Source of the DNA: Yersinia enterocolitica
GTDB lineage: Bacteria > Pseudomonadota > Gammaproteobacteria > Enterobacterales > Enterobacteriaceae
Reading direction: 5' to 3'
Assembly (NCBI GenBank): GCA_002082245.2
Contig: NBTC02000002.1
Location: 248,001 to 312,000 of the forward strand
Length of the DNA stretch: 64,000 nucleotides
Part shown: in pieces, positions 19,541 through 27,254 of the stretch
Layout: each line of letters opens with the position of its first letter
Numbering within the stretch: position 1 is the first letter of the stretch
The notes under the pieces: generated by a model
Seen by the model: only the letters and a program-made list of their open reading frames with translations
What the model was told of the DNA's origin: nothing
Database searches by the model: none
Translations under genes and position numbers: made by a program

Positions 19541-20695
19541 TCAGCCTTTCCAGGGATGAATAACGACGCCTTTCACTACACGGTTTACCGTGCCGCTGGC
19601 GGAAGGCGTGTCGGGGGTGATACCTGCTTTGATAGATTCGCTGAGAGCGAAAATCTGTGTGTACATCAGGAAGCAGAACGCCTGTTCGACATCAATAAAT
19701 TCTCGGGCTGCGGGTAACAAAATATGCGGGCCTGCGTCGATTTCTGGGCTGGATTCGGCACAAATCGCTACGACGCGCATCGCTTGTTGGTCGCGGCGCA
19801 ACTCAGCCAGCAAATCGAGGTCGTATTGACGGGTATAAGGGTGGCTTGAAACAAACACCACAACCAGCGTTTCAGCGTTAACCAGTGATTTTGGTCCGTG
19901 GCGAAAGCCGGTGGGGGACTCATAAAACGCCGCTAATTTACCAGCCGTTAGCTCCAGCACTTTCAGTGCTGATTCGCGCGCCACGCCTTGTAATCCGCCA
20001 CTGCCGAGGTAAACAATCCGTTTAAAGGGAAGGTCACCAAATACGGCAGTGCTAAAGTCGCCCTGCGAAGCAACTATCTGCTTACAGCGCGTTGCTACAT
20101 CCTGAAAACTGGTGCTGTTGATGACCTCGGGGGCGAAGACAGCCAAACAACTGGCCATCATGGTGCTGATGCTACTGGTCATGGCGAAACCACGGTCATG
20201 GGTTTCGGTTGGCATTAACAGCGCCAGTGCGTTATCACTTTTCAACGCATTGTGATACAAGCTGCCGGCTTCATTGCAGGTGATGACCAGATGGTGGCAC
20301 TGGCTGACGAGTTGGTTGGCTAAGTCCACTGCGGCGACGCTTTCAGGGCTGTTACCAGAGCGTGCAAAGGAGATGAGCAGTGTCGGGCGCTGGGGAGATA
20401 AATAGTCAGCAGGGTTAGTAACGAGGTCTGTTGTGGGCACTGCGACAAAATTTCTCTCGCTATGGCGCGACAGCCACGGCGCAATAATATCGCCGATAAA
20501 TGCTGAGGTACCGGCACCTGTCAGGACAATCTGTAGGTCAGATGTTTGCAGGAGCGGCGCAAGGAAAGTGTCGATATCGTTACGTTGACGTTCAATGTTT
20601 TTTAACGATCGGATCCAGCTTGCTGGTTGCTGGCGGATCTCTTTTTCAGTCCAGGTTGATGTGCCGCAAGTACCGGCAGATTGGGTTTCGCTCAT
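19541..20695 (-). CDS. agaS: AgaS, galactosamine-6-phosphate deaminase/isomerase
   Basis: The 384-residue protein has two SIS domains, visible in VLTGAGTSAFIGD near 58-70, ISFARSGNSPESVAAV near 108-123 and VYLGSGGLQGVARESALK near 218-235. Length equals E. coli AgaS. It converts galactosamine-6-phosphate to tagatose-6-phosphate with release of ammonia, the step after AgaA. A 304-base space with AgaR-like motifs separates it from agaA, so agaS, kbaY and the glycosidase gene probably form a second transcription unit, as agaS does in E. coli. Confidence 0.93.
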   Translation of the reverse strand: MSETQSAGTCGTSTWTEKEIRQQPASWIRSLKNIERQRNDIDTFLAPLLQTSDLQIVLTGAGTSAFIGDIIAPWLSRHSERNFVAVPTTDLVTNPADYLSPQRPTLLISFARSGNSPESVAAVDLANQLVSQCHHLVITCNEAGSLYHNALKSDNALALLMPTETHDRGFAMTSSISTMMASCLAVFAPEVINSTSFQDVATRCKQIVASQGDFSTAVFGDLPFKRIVYLGSGGLQGVARESALKVLELTAGKLAAFYESPTGFRHGPKSLVNAETLVVVFVSSHPYTRQYDLDLLAELRRDQQAMRVVAICAESSPEIDAGPHILLPAAREFIDVEQAFCFLMYTQIFALSESIKAGITPDTPSASGTVNRVVKGVVIHPWKG

Positions 20696-20999
20696 AACTC
20701 AGTCCTTAGTAGTACATATTCAATGGGTCAGTACAAAGTAGAACATGACAATCTTTCGTTTCATTTCATTTCATCAATTTTATGTCTAAGTGAAAATCTA
20801 TAGAAAAGAAAACGAAAGGTCAATATAAGAAAAGTAATAAAACGAAAAACGTGATCTGAAAGTGGGCTTTTTGTTTTTATTTTATTGATTTATATGAATA
20901 TATTATATTTATTTAATAAGTGAGCTAGAGCATAAAGAAAGGAAAGGAAAGGTTTGTGGCGGAATTGGCCACAAACCAAAGTGATATATAATGAAAGGT
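20696..20999 (-). promoter_or_regulatory. agaS promoter region with AgaR-like sites
   Basis: CTTTCGTTTCATTTCATTTC starts at 20753 and its inverse, GAAAAGAAAACGAAAGG, lies at 20803-20819; a weaker AAAACGAAAA is near 20839. These resemble the CTTTCGTTT-type repeats bound by E. coli AgaR. The remainder is very AT-rich and has no ORF of note. Confidence 0.7.
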
Positions 21000-22133
21000 C
21001 TACAGGGCGATTCGTTGTCCATCAATCCAAATGGTTTGTAGCATGAGCCGCGAATCAAGCGCGATAATGTTGGCTCGTTTGCCTGCCAATAGAGAGCCGT
21101 ATGTGTGGTCAAGCCCCAGCATTTTGGCAGGGTGCAGCGAGGCCATATGAATTGCATCCGCAGCAGGTACACCCACGTTATTGACCAGATTTCGCACCGC
21201 TGCATCCAACGAAAGTATACTTCCGGCCAGCCCGCCAGAGGCAGTACGGACAATACCCTGTTGCATTGTTACTGGATGACCGCAAATCGCATAGTCACCA
21301 TCAGGCATGCCAGCCGCGCTCATCGCATCGGTTATCAGCAATATTCGAGGCTTGGCGCAGCTACAGCAAAGGCTCATTACTGCGGGGTGAACATGGTGAC
21401 CATCTGCTATCAACTCAAGCCATGCTCGCTTATCGGTGAGCCCTGCGCCAACCATGCCGGGATTACGGTGATGAAGACCTGTCATACCGTTAAAGCAATG
21501 CACCAGTCCATCGGCTCCCACATCAAACGCACGAATAGTTTCTTCATAGTTCGCCGCGCTGTGGCCGAGCATGACCTTTATCCCCTGGCTTTTTAGATGC
21601 TTAATTGCCGCCAGCGCACCCGATTTCTCAGGTGCCAATGCCACAACACGTAATGTGTTTTGTGACACGTCAATCAACCTATTTAGCTCGGTAATGTCCA
21701 GCTCACGGAACAGCTCCGGTGGATGTGCCCCTTTGTTCTGCGGGGTGAAGTAAGGGCCTTCAAGATAGCTACCCAACACCGTCGCACCTTGTCCACCTTG
21801 ATGGTAGCGCTGCGCAATACGCCGCAGTGCACACTCTATTTCCCCAAGGGGAGCGGTGACGGTGGTCGGCAACCAGCCACCCACCCCTTCGCGTGCTTTA
21901 TACAATGCCAACTGATCCAGTATCTCTGGCGAGTCATCCATGACATCGACACCATCACCGCCGTGGACATGAATATCGATATAGGCTGGGCACAGTAGTT
22001 CAACGTCGCGCAGCGTAACCCCTGCGGGGATTGGCTCGATGGCCACGATGGTGTTGCCATCTATGTGTAACTGATGATCGTCGAGCCAGCCATGCTCGGT
22101 TAGCACCCGTCTGGCCCGCAACAGTGCTGTCAT
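21000..22133 (-). CDS. agaA: AgaA, N-acetylgalactosamine-6-phosphate deacetylase
   Basis: The ATG at 22133 (MTALLRARRVLTEHGWLDD) overlaps the agaF stop as ATGA and gives 377 residues, the E. coli AgaA length. This amidohydrolase-family enzyme has the metal motif HVHGG near 55-60, the catalytic Glu in GSYLEGPYFTP near 125-135, GHSAA near 190-195, HCFNGMTGLHHR near 211-222 and the catalytic Asp in LITDAMSAAG near 269-278. It removes acetate from GalNAc-6-P in the cytoplasm. A longer in-frame reading to 22211 runs into agaF and is not needed. Confidence 0.93.
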   Translation of the reverse strand: MTALLRARRVLTEHGWLDDHQLHIDGNTIVAIEPIPAGVTLRDVELLCPAYIDIHVHGGDGVDVMDDSPEILDQLALYKAREGVGGWLPTTVTAPLGEIECALRRIAQRYHQGGQGATVLGSYLEGPYFTPQNKGAHPPELFRELDITELNRLIDVSQNTLRVVALAPEKSGALAAIKHLKSQGIKVMLGHSAANYEETIRAFDVGADGLVHCFNGMTGLHHRNPGMVGAGLTDKRAWLELIADGHHVHPAVMSLCCSCAKPRILLITDAMSAAGMPDGDYAICGHPVTMQQGIVRTASGGLAGSILSLDAAVRNLVNNVGVPAADAIHMASLHPAKMLGLDHTYGSLLAGKRANIIALDSRLMLQTIWIDGQRIAL

Positions 22134-22564
22134 ATTCCTTCCTCGACAGGGGCGGCTTCGCGATAACGGCCCATTTCGTCCACCAAACTGGTCAACCCTC
22201 GGTGACCACACTCTAGCGCCTGAAGGCGAAACTCTTTACTACTGAGGCCATCGCGCTCCAGCACCATCTCCAGCAAAAGCTGTAGATTTACTCCGGTGAT
22301 CACTTCACGTTCTGCTTTCTGCATTGCCAGCGTCGAGGCCACTCGGAAGGGGGTACCTCCGAGCAAATCCGTCAAAAAAATTAGCCCTTCTTTTTCATCC
22401 AGATTAGCTAACGCCTCTTCAAACTGAGCGGTAAGCAGCGCGGTGGAGGAGCTTTCAGGAAAATCGATGGCTATCACTTGCTGTTGTTCGCCAAGTATTT
22501 GTTTCATCGCTTTTTCCAGTCCGGTGGCAAACCCACCGTGACCGCTAAGAATAATGCTTAACAT
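22130..22564 (-). CDS. agaF: AgaF, PTS EIIA component (mannose family, GalNAc)
   Basis: The 144-residue EIIA domain begins MLSIILSGHGGFATG, with the phosphorylated histidine expected at His9. It passes phosphate from HPr to the EIIB protein AgaV. Length equals that of E. coli AgaF. It lies 15 bases after the EIID gene and its TGA overlaps the agaA ATG. The mannose-family set here has four separate proteins (V, W, E, F), the arrangement of the GalNAc transporter. Confidence 0.92.
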   Translation of the reverse strand: MLSIILSGHGGFATGLEKAMKQILGEQQQVIAIDFPESSSTALLTAQFEEALANLDEKEGLIFLTDLLGGTPFRVASTLAMQKAEREVITGVNLQLLLEMVLERDGLSSKEFRLQALECGHRGLTSLVDEMGRYREAAPVEEGI

Positions 22565-22579
22565 GGAGTTTCCTCTTGC

Positions 22580-23455
22580 TTACAAAAAGTGGCCAAATTT
22601 TCCAACAACGCCTAATACCACGGTCAGCCCGATGAGTCGCAGAGGGCTCCAGCCACGGCGCACTAACCAGTACATCGTGAGGGTGTATACCAGTGGAAGG
22701 AAGGCTGGCATCAGTTTGTCGATAACATCGGTTTGCAGCTTAACCACAGCATCGCCTGCGGTGATTTCAAGCGTGGTGGACAAGCGAACGTAGGTGGCGA
22801 CAAGTGCACCGATCACCGTCATCCCAACGATAGACGCCGCTCGCCCCACTTTAAGTGTATTGGCTTTGATAAGCGGGATAGCTGCGACACCCATGCGATA
22901 GGCATAGTGAGCAAGCCCGAAACGAAGCCCAAGATGGACGACATTAAACATCACGAGAAATACGATGGCGCCGAGGATCGAACCTTGCAGAGCCAAACTG
23001 GCTCCAATACCGCCACAGATGGGGAGCAAGGTCAGCCAAAACATCGCATCACCAATTCCTCCCAGTGGCGCACCAACAGCGATTTTCGTACTTTGAATAC
23101 TGTTCACATCCTGTTTTGAACGTTCCATCGCCAGTATGATGCCGATGACAAACGTCACCAAGAAAGGATGGGTGTTGAAGAACCCCATATGGCCTTTCAT
23201 CGCCCGCGCCAGATCATTTTTATTGGTGTGGATCTTTTTCAGCGCGGGCAATATGCCATACAGCCAGCCAGAAGCCTGCATACGCTCATAGTTAAATGAG
23301 GCTTGCAGCAGCATGGAACGCCATGCCACGCGGTTGATATCTTTCTTTGTCAGCTCCGCACCGATACTTTGGTCTTCATAGATATTGTCGTTGCTATCAA
23401 TGACCGGCTTTTCAGTGACGTTAGCGCTTGGCAGAACCTGAGTATTAGATGCCAT
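22580..23455 (-). CDS. agaE: AgaE, PTS EIID component (GalNAc)
   Basis: The 291-residue mannose-family EIID protein begins in a polar stretch to about residue 40, followed by the family signature VAWRSMLLQASFNYERMQASGW and GHMGFFNTHPFLVTF. Four or more membrane segments follow, ending with the KFGHFL tail. With AgaW it forms the membrane channel of the N-acetylgalactosamine PTS. Its start overlaps the 3' end of the EIIC gene by 11 bases, so the two are translated together. Confidence 0.92.
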   Translation of the reverse strand: MASNTQVLPSANVTEKPVIDSNDNIYEDQSIGAELTKKDINRVAWRSMLLQASFNYERMQASGWLYGILPALKKIHTNKNDLARAMKGHMGFFNTHPFLVTFVIGIILAMERSKQDVNSIQSTKIAVGAPLGGIGDAMFWLTLLPICGGIGASLALQGSILGAIVFLVMFNVVHLGLRFGLAHYAYRMGVAAIPLIKANTLKVGRAASIVGMTVIGALVATYVRLSTTLEITAGDAVVKLQTDVIDKLMPAFLPLVYTLTMYWLVRRGWSPLRLIGLTVVLGVVGKFGHFL

Positions 23456-24227
23456 CTTCGAATTCCTCTTTCTGAGTGCTGGAAGTCTGCTGCGGAGTTG
23501 AGTCTTTACGCATGAAATCGATTAACGCCATTGCCAAGGCTGCGGCGGCAATCGCCAGTACCGGCAGTTTCAGCCAGGCCGCAGCAACAAAGCCAAGAAT
23601 GAAGTAGGGGATATAAACGTTTTTCATCATTATTTTCAGCAATACGGCAAAGCCGATTGCAGGCATGATGCCACCGGCGACACCAAGGCCATCTATCAGG
23701 CGGGCTGGCAAGACATCAATGACCGTCTTCGCATGCTCAGCACCAAAATAGATGGGCAAGAATGCACACAGAAAATAGAACGTCCCCAGAGCCAGCAGGG
23801 CCAGATAATTAACGTGTTCAATGCCGTCGGTATCCGCATTTGCCGCCATCCGGTCGCAGCGCGCCATCACACCAGACATGATAGAGAACAAGAAGGTGAT
23901 GCCCATTTGCACCGCCACGGCGAACGGCACGGCAACCCCAACCGCGACCTCCGGTTTTACACCGGCAGTAATAGCAAAAGCCGTGCCGACAATAGTACCG
24001 ATAATCACATTCGGCGGCTGGGCACCGGCCAGTGGAGCAAGCCCCATCCAGACCAGTTCCAGAGTACCACCAGTGAGTATCCCCATATGAAGGTCGCCAA
24101 GGATCAGGCCAACCAACGGCCCAAGGACCACCGGGCGGTGCATATGTGTCAGGCCGTTGAACATATCCAAGCCAGCAATAAAGGCCAGAATCCCCAACGC
24201 GGATGCCTGTAATAAGCTAATTTCCAT
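23445..24227 (-). CDS. agaW: AgaW, PTS EIIC component (GalNAc)
   Basis: The 260-residue mannose-family EIIC protein is highly hydrophobic, with the signature DMFNGLTHMHRPVVLGPLVGLILGD near residues 21-45 and GLAPLAGAQPPN near 63-74. It is full length; E. coli K-12 carries a truncated agaW, so this locus should be transport-competent. It lies 10 bases after agaV and overlaps agaE. Together with AgaE it imports GalNAc. Confidence 0.92.
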   Translation of the reverse strand: MEISLLQASALGILAFIAGLDMFNGLTHMHRPVVLGPLVGLILGDLHMGILTGGTLELVWMGLAPLAGAQPPNVIIGTIVGTAFAITAGVKPEVAVGVAVPFAVAVQMGITFLFSIMSGVMARCDRMAANADTDGIEHVNYLALLALGTFYFLCAFLPIYFGAEHAKTVIDVLPARLIDGLGVAGGIMPAIGFAVLLKIMMKNVYIPYFILGFVAAAWLKLPVLAIAAAALAMALIDFMRKDSTPQQTSSTQKEEFEDGI

Positions 24228-24237
24228 AGAAAATACC

Positions 24238-24711
24238 TCAGAGGAGTTTGTAGAGATCCTGAGCGGGCTCGGTCGGCACGCCCTGAATAAAACATTCCAC
24301 CCCTGCTTTTCTCAGGCCATAGAAAGCGGCAATATCCTGATCATCGACAGAGACGGTTTTCGCTATTTGTTGTTTACCTTCGGCATAATGCATGTTGCCG
24401 ACATTGATTCGGGCCACGGGTACGTCACCGTTGACCAGCGTTAGAAAGTCTTCGGGACTTTTGCAGACCAGTAAAATTTTCTGCCGATCGGTTGCACGAT
24501 GAATATTGTCGATCACTTTTTGCAGTGGCCAGAAGCGCACGGCAATCCCTTCTGCCAGAACCATTTCCATCAGGTTTTGTTGAACCTGATCTTCGGCAAC
24601 TTCATCATTGGCAACCAACACCAGATTTGCTCCGGCAAAACCAACCCATTGAACACCAACCTGGCCGTGAATCAGGCGCTCATCAATACGACTTAATACA
24701 ATGTTTGGCAT
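24238..24711 (-). CDS. agaV: AgaV, PTS EIIB component (GalNAc)
   Basis: The 157-residue mannose-family EIIB begins MPNIVLSRIDERLIHGQVGVQW, with His15 in the conserved phosphorylation motif RLIHGQV. It takes phosphate from AgaF and gives it to the incoming sugar. The sequence tracks E. coli AgaV rather than the galactosamine-specific AgaB; no agaBCDI set is present here. It lies 24 bases after agaZ. Confidence 0.92.
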   Translation of the reverse strand: MPNIVLSRIDERLIHGQVGVQWVGFAGANLVLVANDEVAEDQVQQNLMEMVLAEGIAVRFWPLQKVIDNIHRATDRQKILLVCKSPEDFLTLVNGDVPVARINVGNMHYAEGKQQIAKTVSVDDQDIAAFYGLRKAGVECFIQGVPTEPAQDLYKLL

Positions 24712-24735
24712 GTTTTATTCCTTATTATCATTGTG

Positions 24736-26028
24736 TTAATGGGATGACGATGTTCCCATGCAGGCTGCATGGTACTGGCGCAATACATCCTGAATATGGT
24801 CAATAATCAGTTCGTGCGGTGTTGCCGCGAGCCGGCCTTCACGGACCTTAACGTATTGAAGTGGCAGATACTGGCTGATCAACGGCAAGGGCAGCGGTTT
24901 GTCCGTTAAATTATTTACTAACCGAGCATAAGCCTCGTCAATGTGGTGATCGGGCCAGTAGTAACGAACGCGATCAGAATAGCTGTAGCCGCGCGCCAGA
25001 CGACGTTCATCGTTATTACCGTGATAATGCTGTTTCCAGTGCTCCGGGTGTTCCTGCATGACGCTTTCCAGCACATCTCGTAGCCCCGAACATTGGTATG
25101 CGGGGCGGAGTTCCTGCTCGATAGCGGCCAGTGAAAATAGCGCTTCACGTAACGCGAAAGTGAGTGCCGGACCCACTTTCAAAATGGCAAAGTGGTGCTG
25201 AACTAGCTGTTGTAGGGCGAGCGGAGTTTGGTAATCGGTGGAGTGAGCTTCAAAGACCATCGTGTCAAACTCTTCGATAGTCTGGCTCAGAGCAAGAGAT
25301 TTCTCAGGTTGATAATCAATAACATGAGTATGATCGAATTCTACACCGGGTTGGACGACTAGCCCGATAATGCGTGGCCACAGGTCGTGCAGACCTTGTT
25401 GTTCAAAAGCATGACGATGAGCCTCAAGCGTTGCTTTTGCCGCTTGGGGAGAGGTGACCACCAGCGTTGACAGCGTTTCATGTGCTCCTCCTGGAACAGG
25501 GACTTCCGTTCCAATAACATAAACCAGATCAGACGAACCTTGTTTTTCCTTGCGGGTCTGTTCTGCAATTAAGGCAAGCCTTGCTGCTCTCCCGGCGACG
25601 ATTTCATCTGTTAATGGCACGGGGTCATCTGCACAAGACATACTGCAATCAAGGTGAATTTTCTTAAAGCCAGCCGCGACATAATGGCGAATAAGTTCTT
25701 CTGCATGAAACATAGCCTCTGCGGCTGGGGCGTTTTGCCAGCGATTTGGCCCCAGATGATCGCCCCCTAACACCAACTGATTGCGAGGGAAGTGGTGTTT
25801 ATCCGCCATTTGCTCAACAAAACCACGGAAGTCATCTGGGGTCATACCGGTATAGCCGCCATACTGATCCACCTGATTGGAGGTGGCTTCTATTAATAAG
25901 ATGGATTGCGCGTCCCGGGCGTGGCGCATTGCTGCTTCCAGAACCAATGGGTGAGCAGAACAGACGGCAAAAATGCCACATCGCTTATCGTGCTTATGGT
26001 CGGCCACAAACTCGGTTAAATGTTTCAC
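24736..26028 (-). CDS. agaZ: AgaZ (KbaZ), tagatose-1,6-bisphosphate aldolase accessory subunit
   Basis: The 430-residue GatZ/KbaZ-family protein starts at a GTG ([27 protein letters not shown]) with GAGAGG upstream. Family motifs include [13 protein letters not shown] near 85-97, [13 protein letters not shown] near 119-131 and [17 protein letters not shown] near 277-293. It is required for activity and stability of the catalytic partner KbaY, and is not a kinase despite older annotation. It is first in the agaZVWEFA unit and faces agaR across a control region rich in AgaR-like repeats. Confidence 0.93.
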   Translation of the reverse strand: MKHLTEFVADHKHDKRCGIFAVCSAHPLVLEAAMRHARDAQSILLIEATSNQVDQYGGYTGMTPDDFRGFVEQMADKHHFPRNQLVLGGDHLGPNRWQNAPAAEAMFHAEELIRHYVAAGFKKIHLDCSMSCADDPVPLTDEIVAGRAARLALIAEQTRKEKQGSSDLVYVIGTEVPVPGGAHETLSTLVVTSPQAAKATLEAHRHAFEQQGLHDLWPRIIGLVVQPGVEFDHTHVIDYQPEKSLALSQTIEEFDTMVFEAHSTDYQTPLALQQLVQHHFAILKVGPALTFALREALFSLAAIEQELRPAYQCSGLRDVLESVMQEHPEHWKQHYHGNNDERRLARGYSYSDRVRYYWPDHHIDEAYARLVNNLTDKPLPLPLISQYLPLQYVKVREGRLAATPHELIIDHIQDVLRQYHAACMGTSSSH

Positions 26029-26278
26029 TTTCCTCTCCGTATGGGGTTTTGATTACTTTAGTCTTTCGGTTTGTTTCATTGATACTGCTTTATGGGTTGA
26101 TAAAAACAAAACGAAAGATAATGGAAATGGGATCTGTTTCGCAAAAGAAACATAATGAAAGGCTTTTTTATCGGGTGGTAGCACGGTTTGGCCTGATGTA
26201 AAGACTTGCTTTCCGGCAAAAGAAAGGTGTTAATAGATAAAGTGAAATGAAACGAAAGGCTTTTGGGAAGGATCTGAT
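26029..26278. promoter_or_regulatory. Divergent agaZ-agaR control region with three or more AgaR-like sites
   Basis: CTTTCGGTTTGTTTCATT is at 26063-26080, AAAACAAAACGAAAG at 26102-26117, a looser pair TTTCGCAAAAGAAAC near 26137, and GTGAAATGAAACGAAAGG at 26242-26259, close to the agaR start. Sites occur in both orientations. The pattern fits AgaR repression of agaZVWEFA and of its own gene. Confidence 0.75.
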
Positions 26279-27088
26279 ATGAGCAATACCGATTCAGTAA
26301 TGGACAAGCGTATAACGGGTACCAGTGAAAGGCGTGAGCAGATCATTCAGCGGCTTCGTCAGCAAGGAAGTGTTCAGGTTAATGATTTATCGTCATTCTT
26401 TGGTGTTTCTACGGTGACTATCCGCAACGATTTGGCCTTTCTGGAAAAGCAGGGGATTGCTGTACGTGCATACGGCGGTGCGCTGGTGTGTGATGCTGGC
26501 ACACCTGGCGTTGAACCCACGGTAGAAGATAAAAGCTCCCTTAATATTTCTTTAAAACGCGATATTGCTCGCGTTGCTGCAAATCTGATTAAACCTGGGC
26601 ACCGTGTGATTCTAGACTCGGGCACGACCACTAATGAAATAGCGCGTCATATGCGTAATCATAAGGAGGTCATTGCTATGACAAACGGTATGAATGTGGC
26701 GAACGCGCTGCTTGAGGCTGAGGGCGTGGAATTGCTGATGACAGGAGGGCACTTACGCCGCCAGTCCCTTTCCTTCTATGGGGATCAGGCTGACCAGTCC
26801 TTGCAAAATTATCATTTCGATATACTTTTTCTGGGGGTAGACGCCATCAGTCTTGAGCGCGGTGTGAGCACGCATAATGAAGACGAAGCTCGCCTAAATC
26901 GCCGAATGTGTGAAGTCGCGGAACGCATCATTGTGGTCACTGATTCCAGTAAATTTAACCGCTCCAGCCTGCATAAAATAATTGATACCCAGCGCATACA
27001 TATGGTTATCACCGATAAAGGTATTCCAGAGGAAAGTTTGAATGGATTACGAAAAGGTGGGATTGAAGTGCTCCTTGTTGGGGAATAA
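26279..27088 (+). CDS. agaR: AgaR, DeoR-family repressor of the aga regulon
   Basis: The 269-residue protein has an N-terminal winged helix ([43 protein letters not shown], residues about 17-60) with the DeoR signature, then the phosphosugar-binding domain with [13 protein letters not shown] and the C-terminal VVTDSSKF motif. Length equals E. coli AgaR. It most likely represses the aga genes until a GalNAc-derived phosphosugar appears. GGAAGGAT precedes the ATG. It is divergent from agaZ. Confidence 0.94.
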   Translation: MSNTDSVMDKRITGTSERREQIIQRLRQQGSVQVNDLSSFFGVSTVTIRNDLAFLEKQGIAVRAYGGALVCDAGTPGVEPTVEDKSSLNISLKRDIARVAANLIKPGHRVILDSGTTTNEIARHMRNHKEVIAMTNGMNVANALLEAEGVELLMTGGHLRRQSLSFYGDQADQSLQNYHFDILFLGVDAISLERGVSTHNEDEARLNRRMCEVAERIIVVTDSSKFNRSSLHKIIDTQRIHMVITDKGIPEESLNGLRKGGIEVLLVGE

Positions 27089-27130
27089 AAACCGTCTCTT
27101 GACCACCTTTTAGCCTACCCCTATTAAAGT

Positions 27131-27158
27131 AAAGTCCCAGCCAAGAGGCCGGGACTTT
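27131..27158. terminator. Hairpin between convergent agaR and torZ
   Basis: AAAGTCCCAGCC pairs with GGCCGGGACTTT around AAGA. The one imperfect position is G-U on the minus strand. The minus-strand tail (ACTTTAATAG) is the more U-rich, but the element could serve both genes. Confidence 0.65.
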
Positions 27159-27169
27159 GTCAGTAATCT

Positions 27170-27240
27170 AAGGGGAAGCGTGCTGTTCGGGCCGTAAACG
27201 ACGCGAAACGCCGGAGTGCCCGTTGGTACGCTTAACCCTT
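27170..27240. repeat. 71-bp imperfect palindrome just past the torZ stop
   Basis: The outer arms AAGGGGAAGCGT and ACGCTTAACCCTT pair with one bulge, an inner CGGGC/GCCCG pair nests inside, and a small GCG-AAA-CGC hairpin is at the tip. It is not an ERIC copy. It may be another small repeat or a 3' RNA structure of the torCZ transcript. Confidence 0.5.
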
Positions 27241-27254
27241 GGTTCTTCTGGTGG

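Noticed and set aside
23733..24212. Plus-strand frame of 159 codons opposite the EIIC gene
   Set aside because: Composition (His/Gln/Arg-rich) is typical of the complement of a hydrophobic membrane protein gene.
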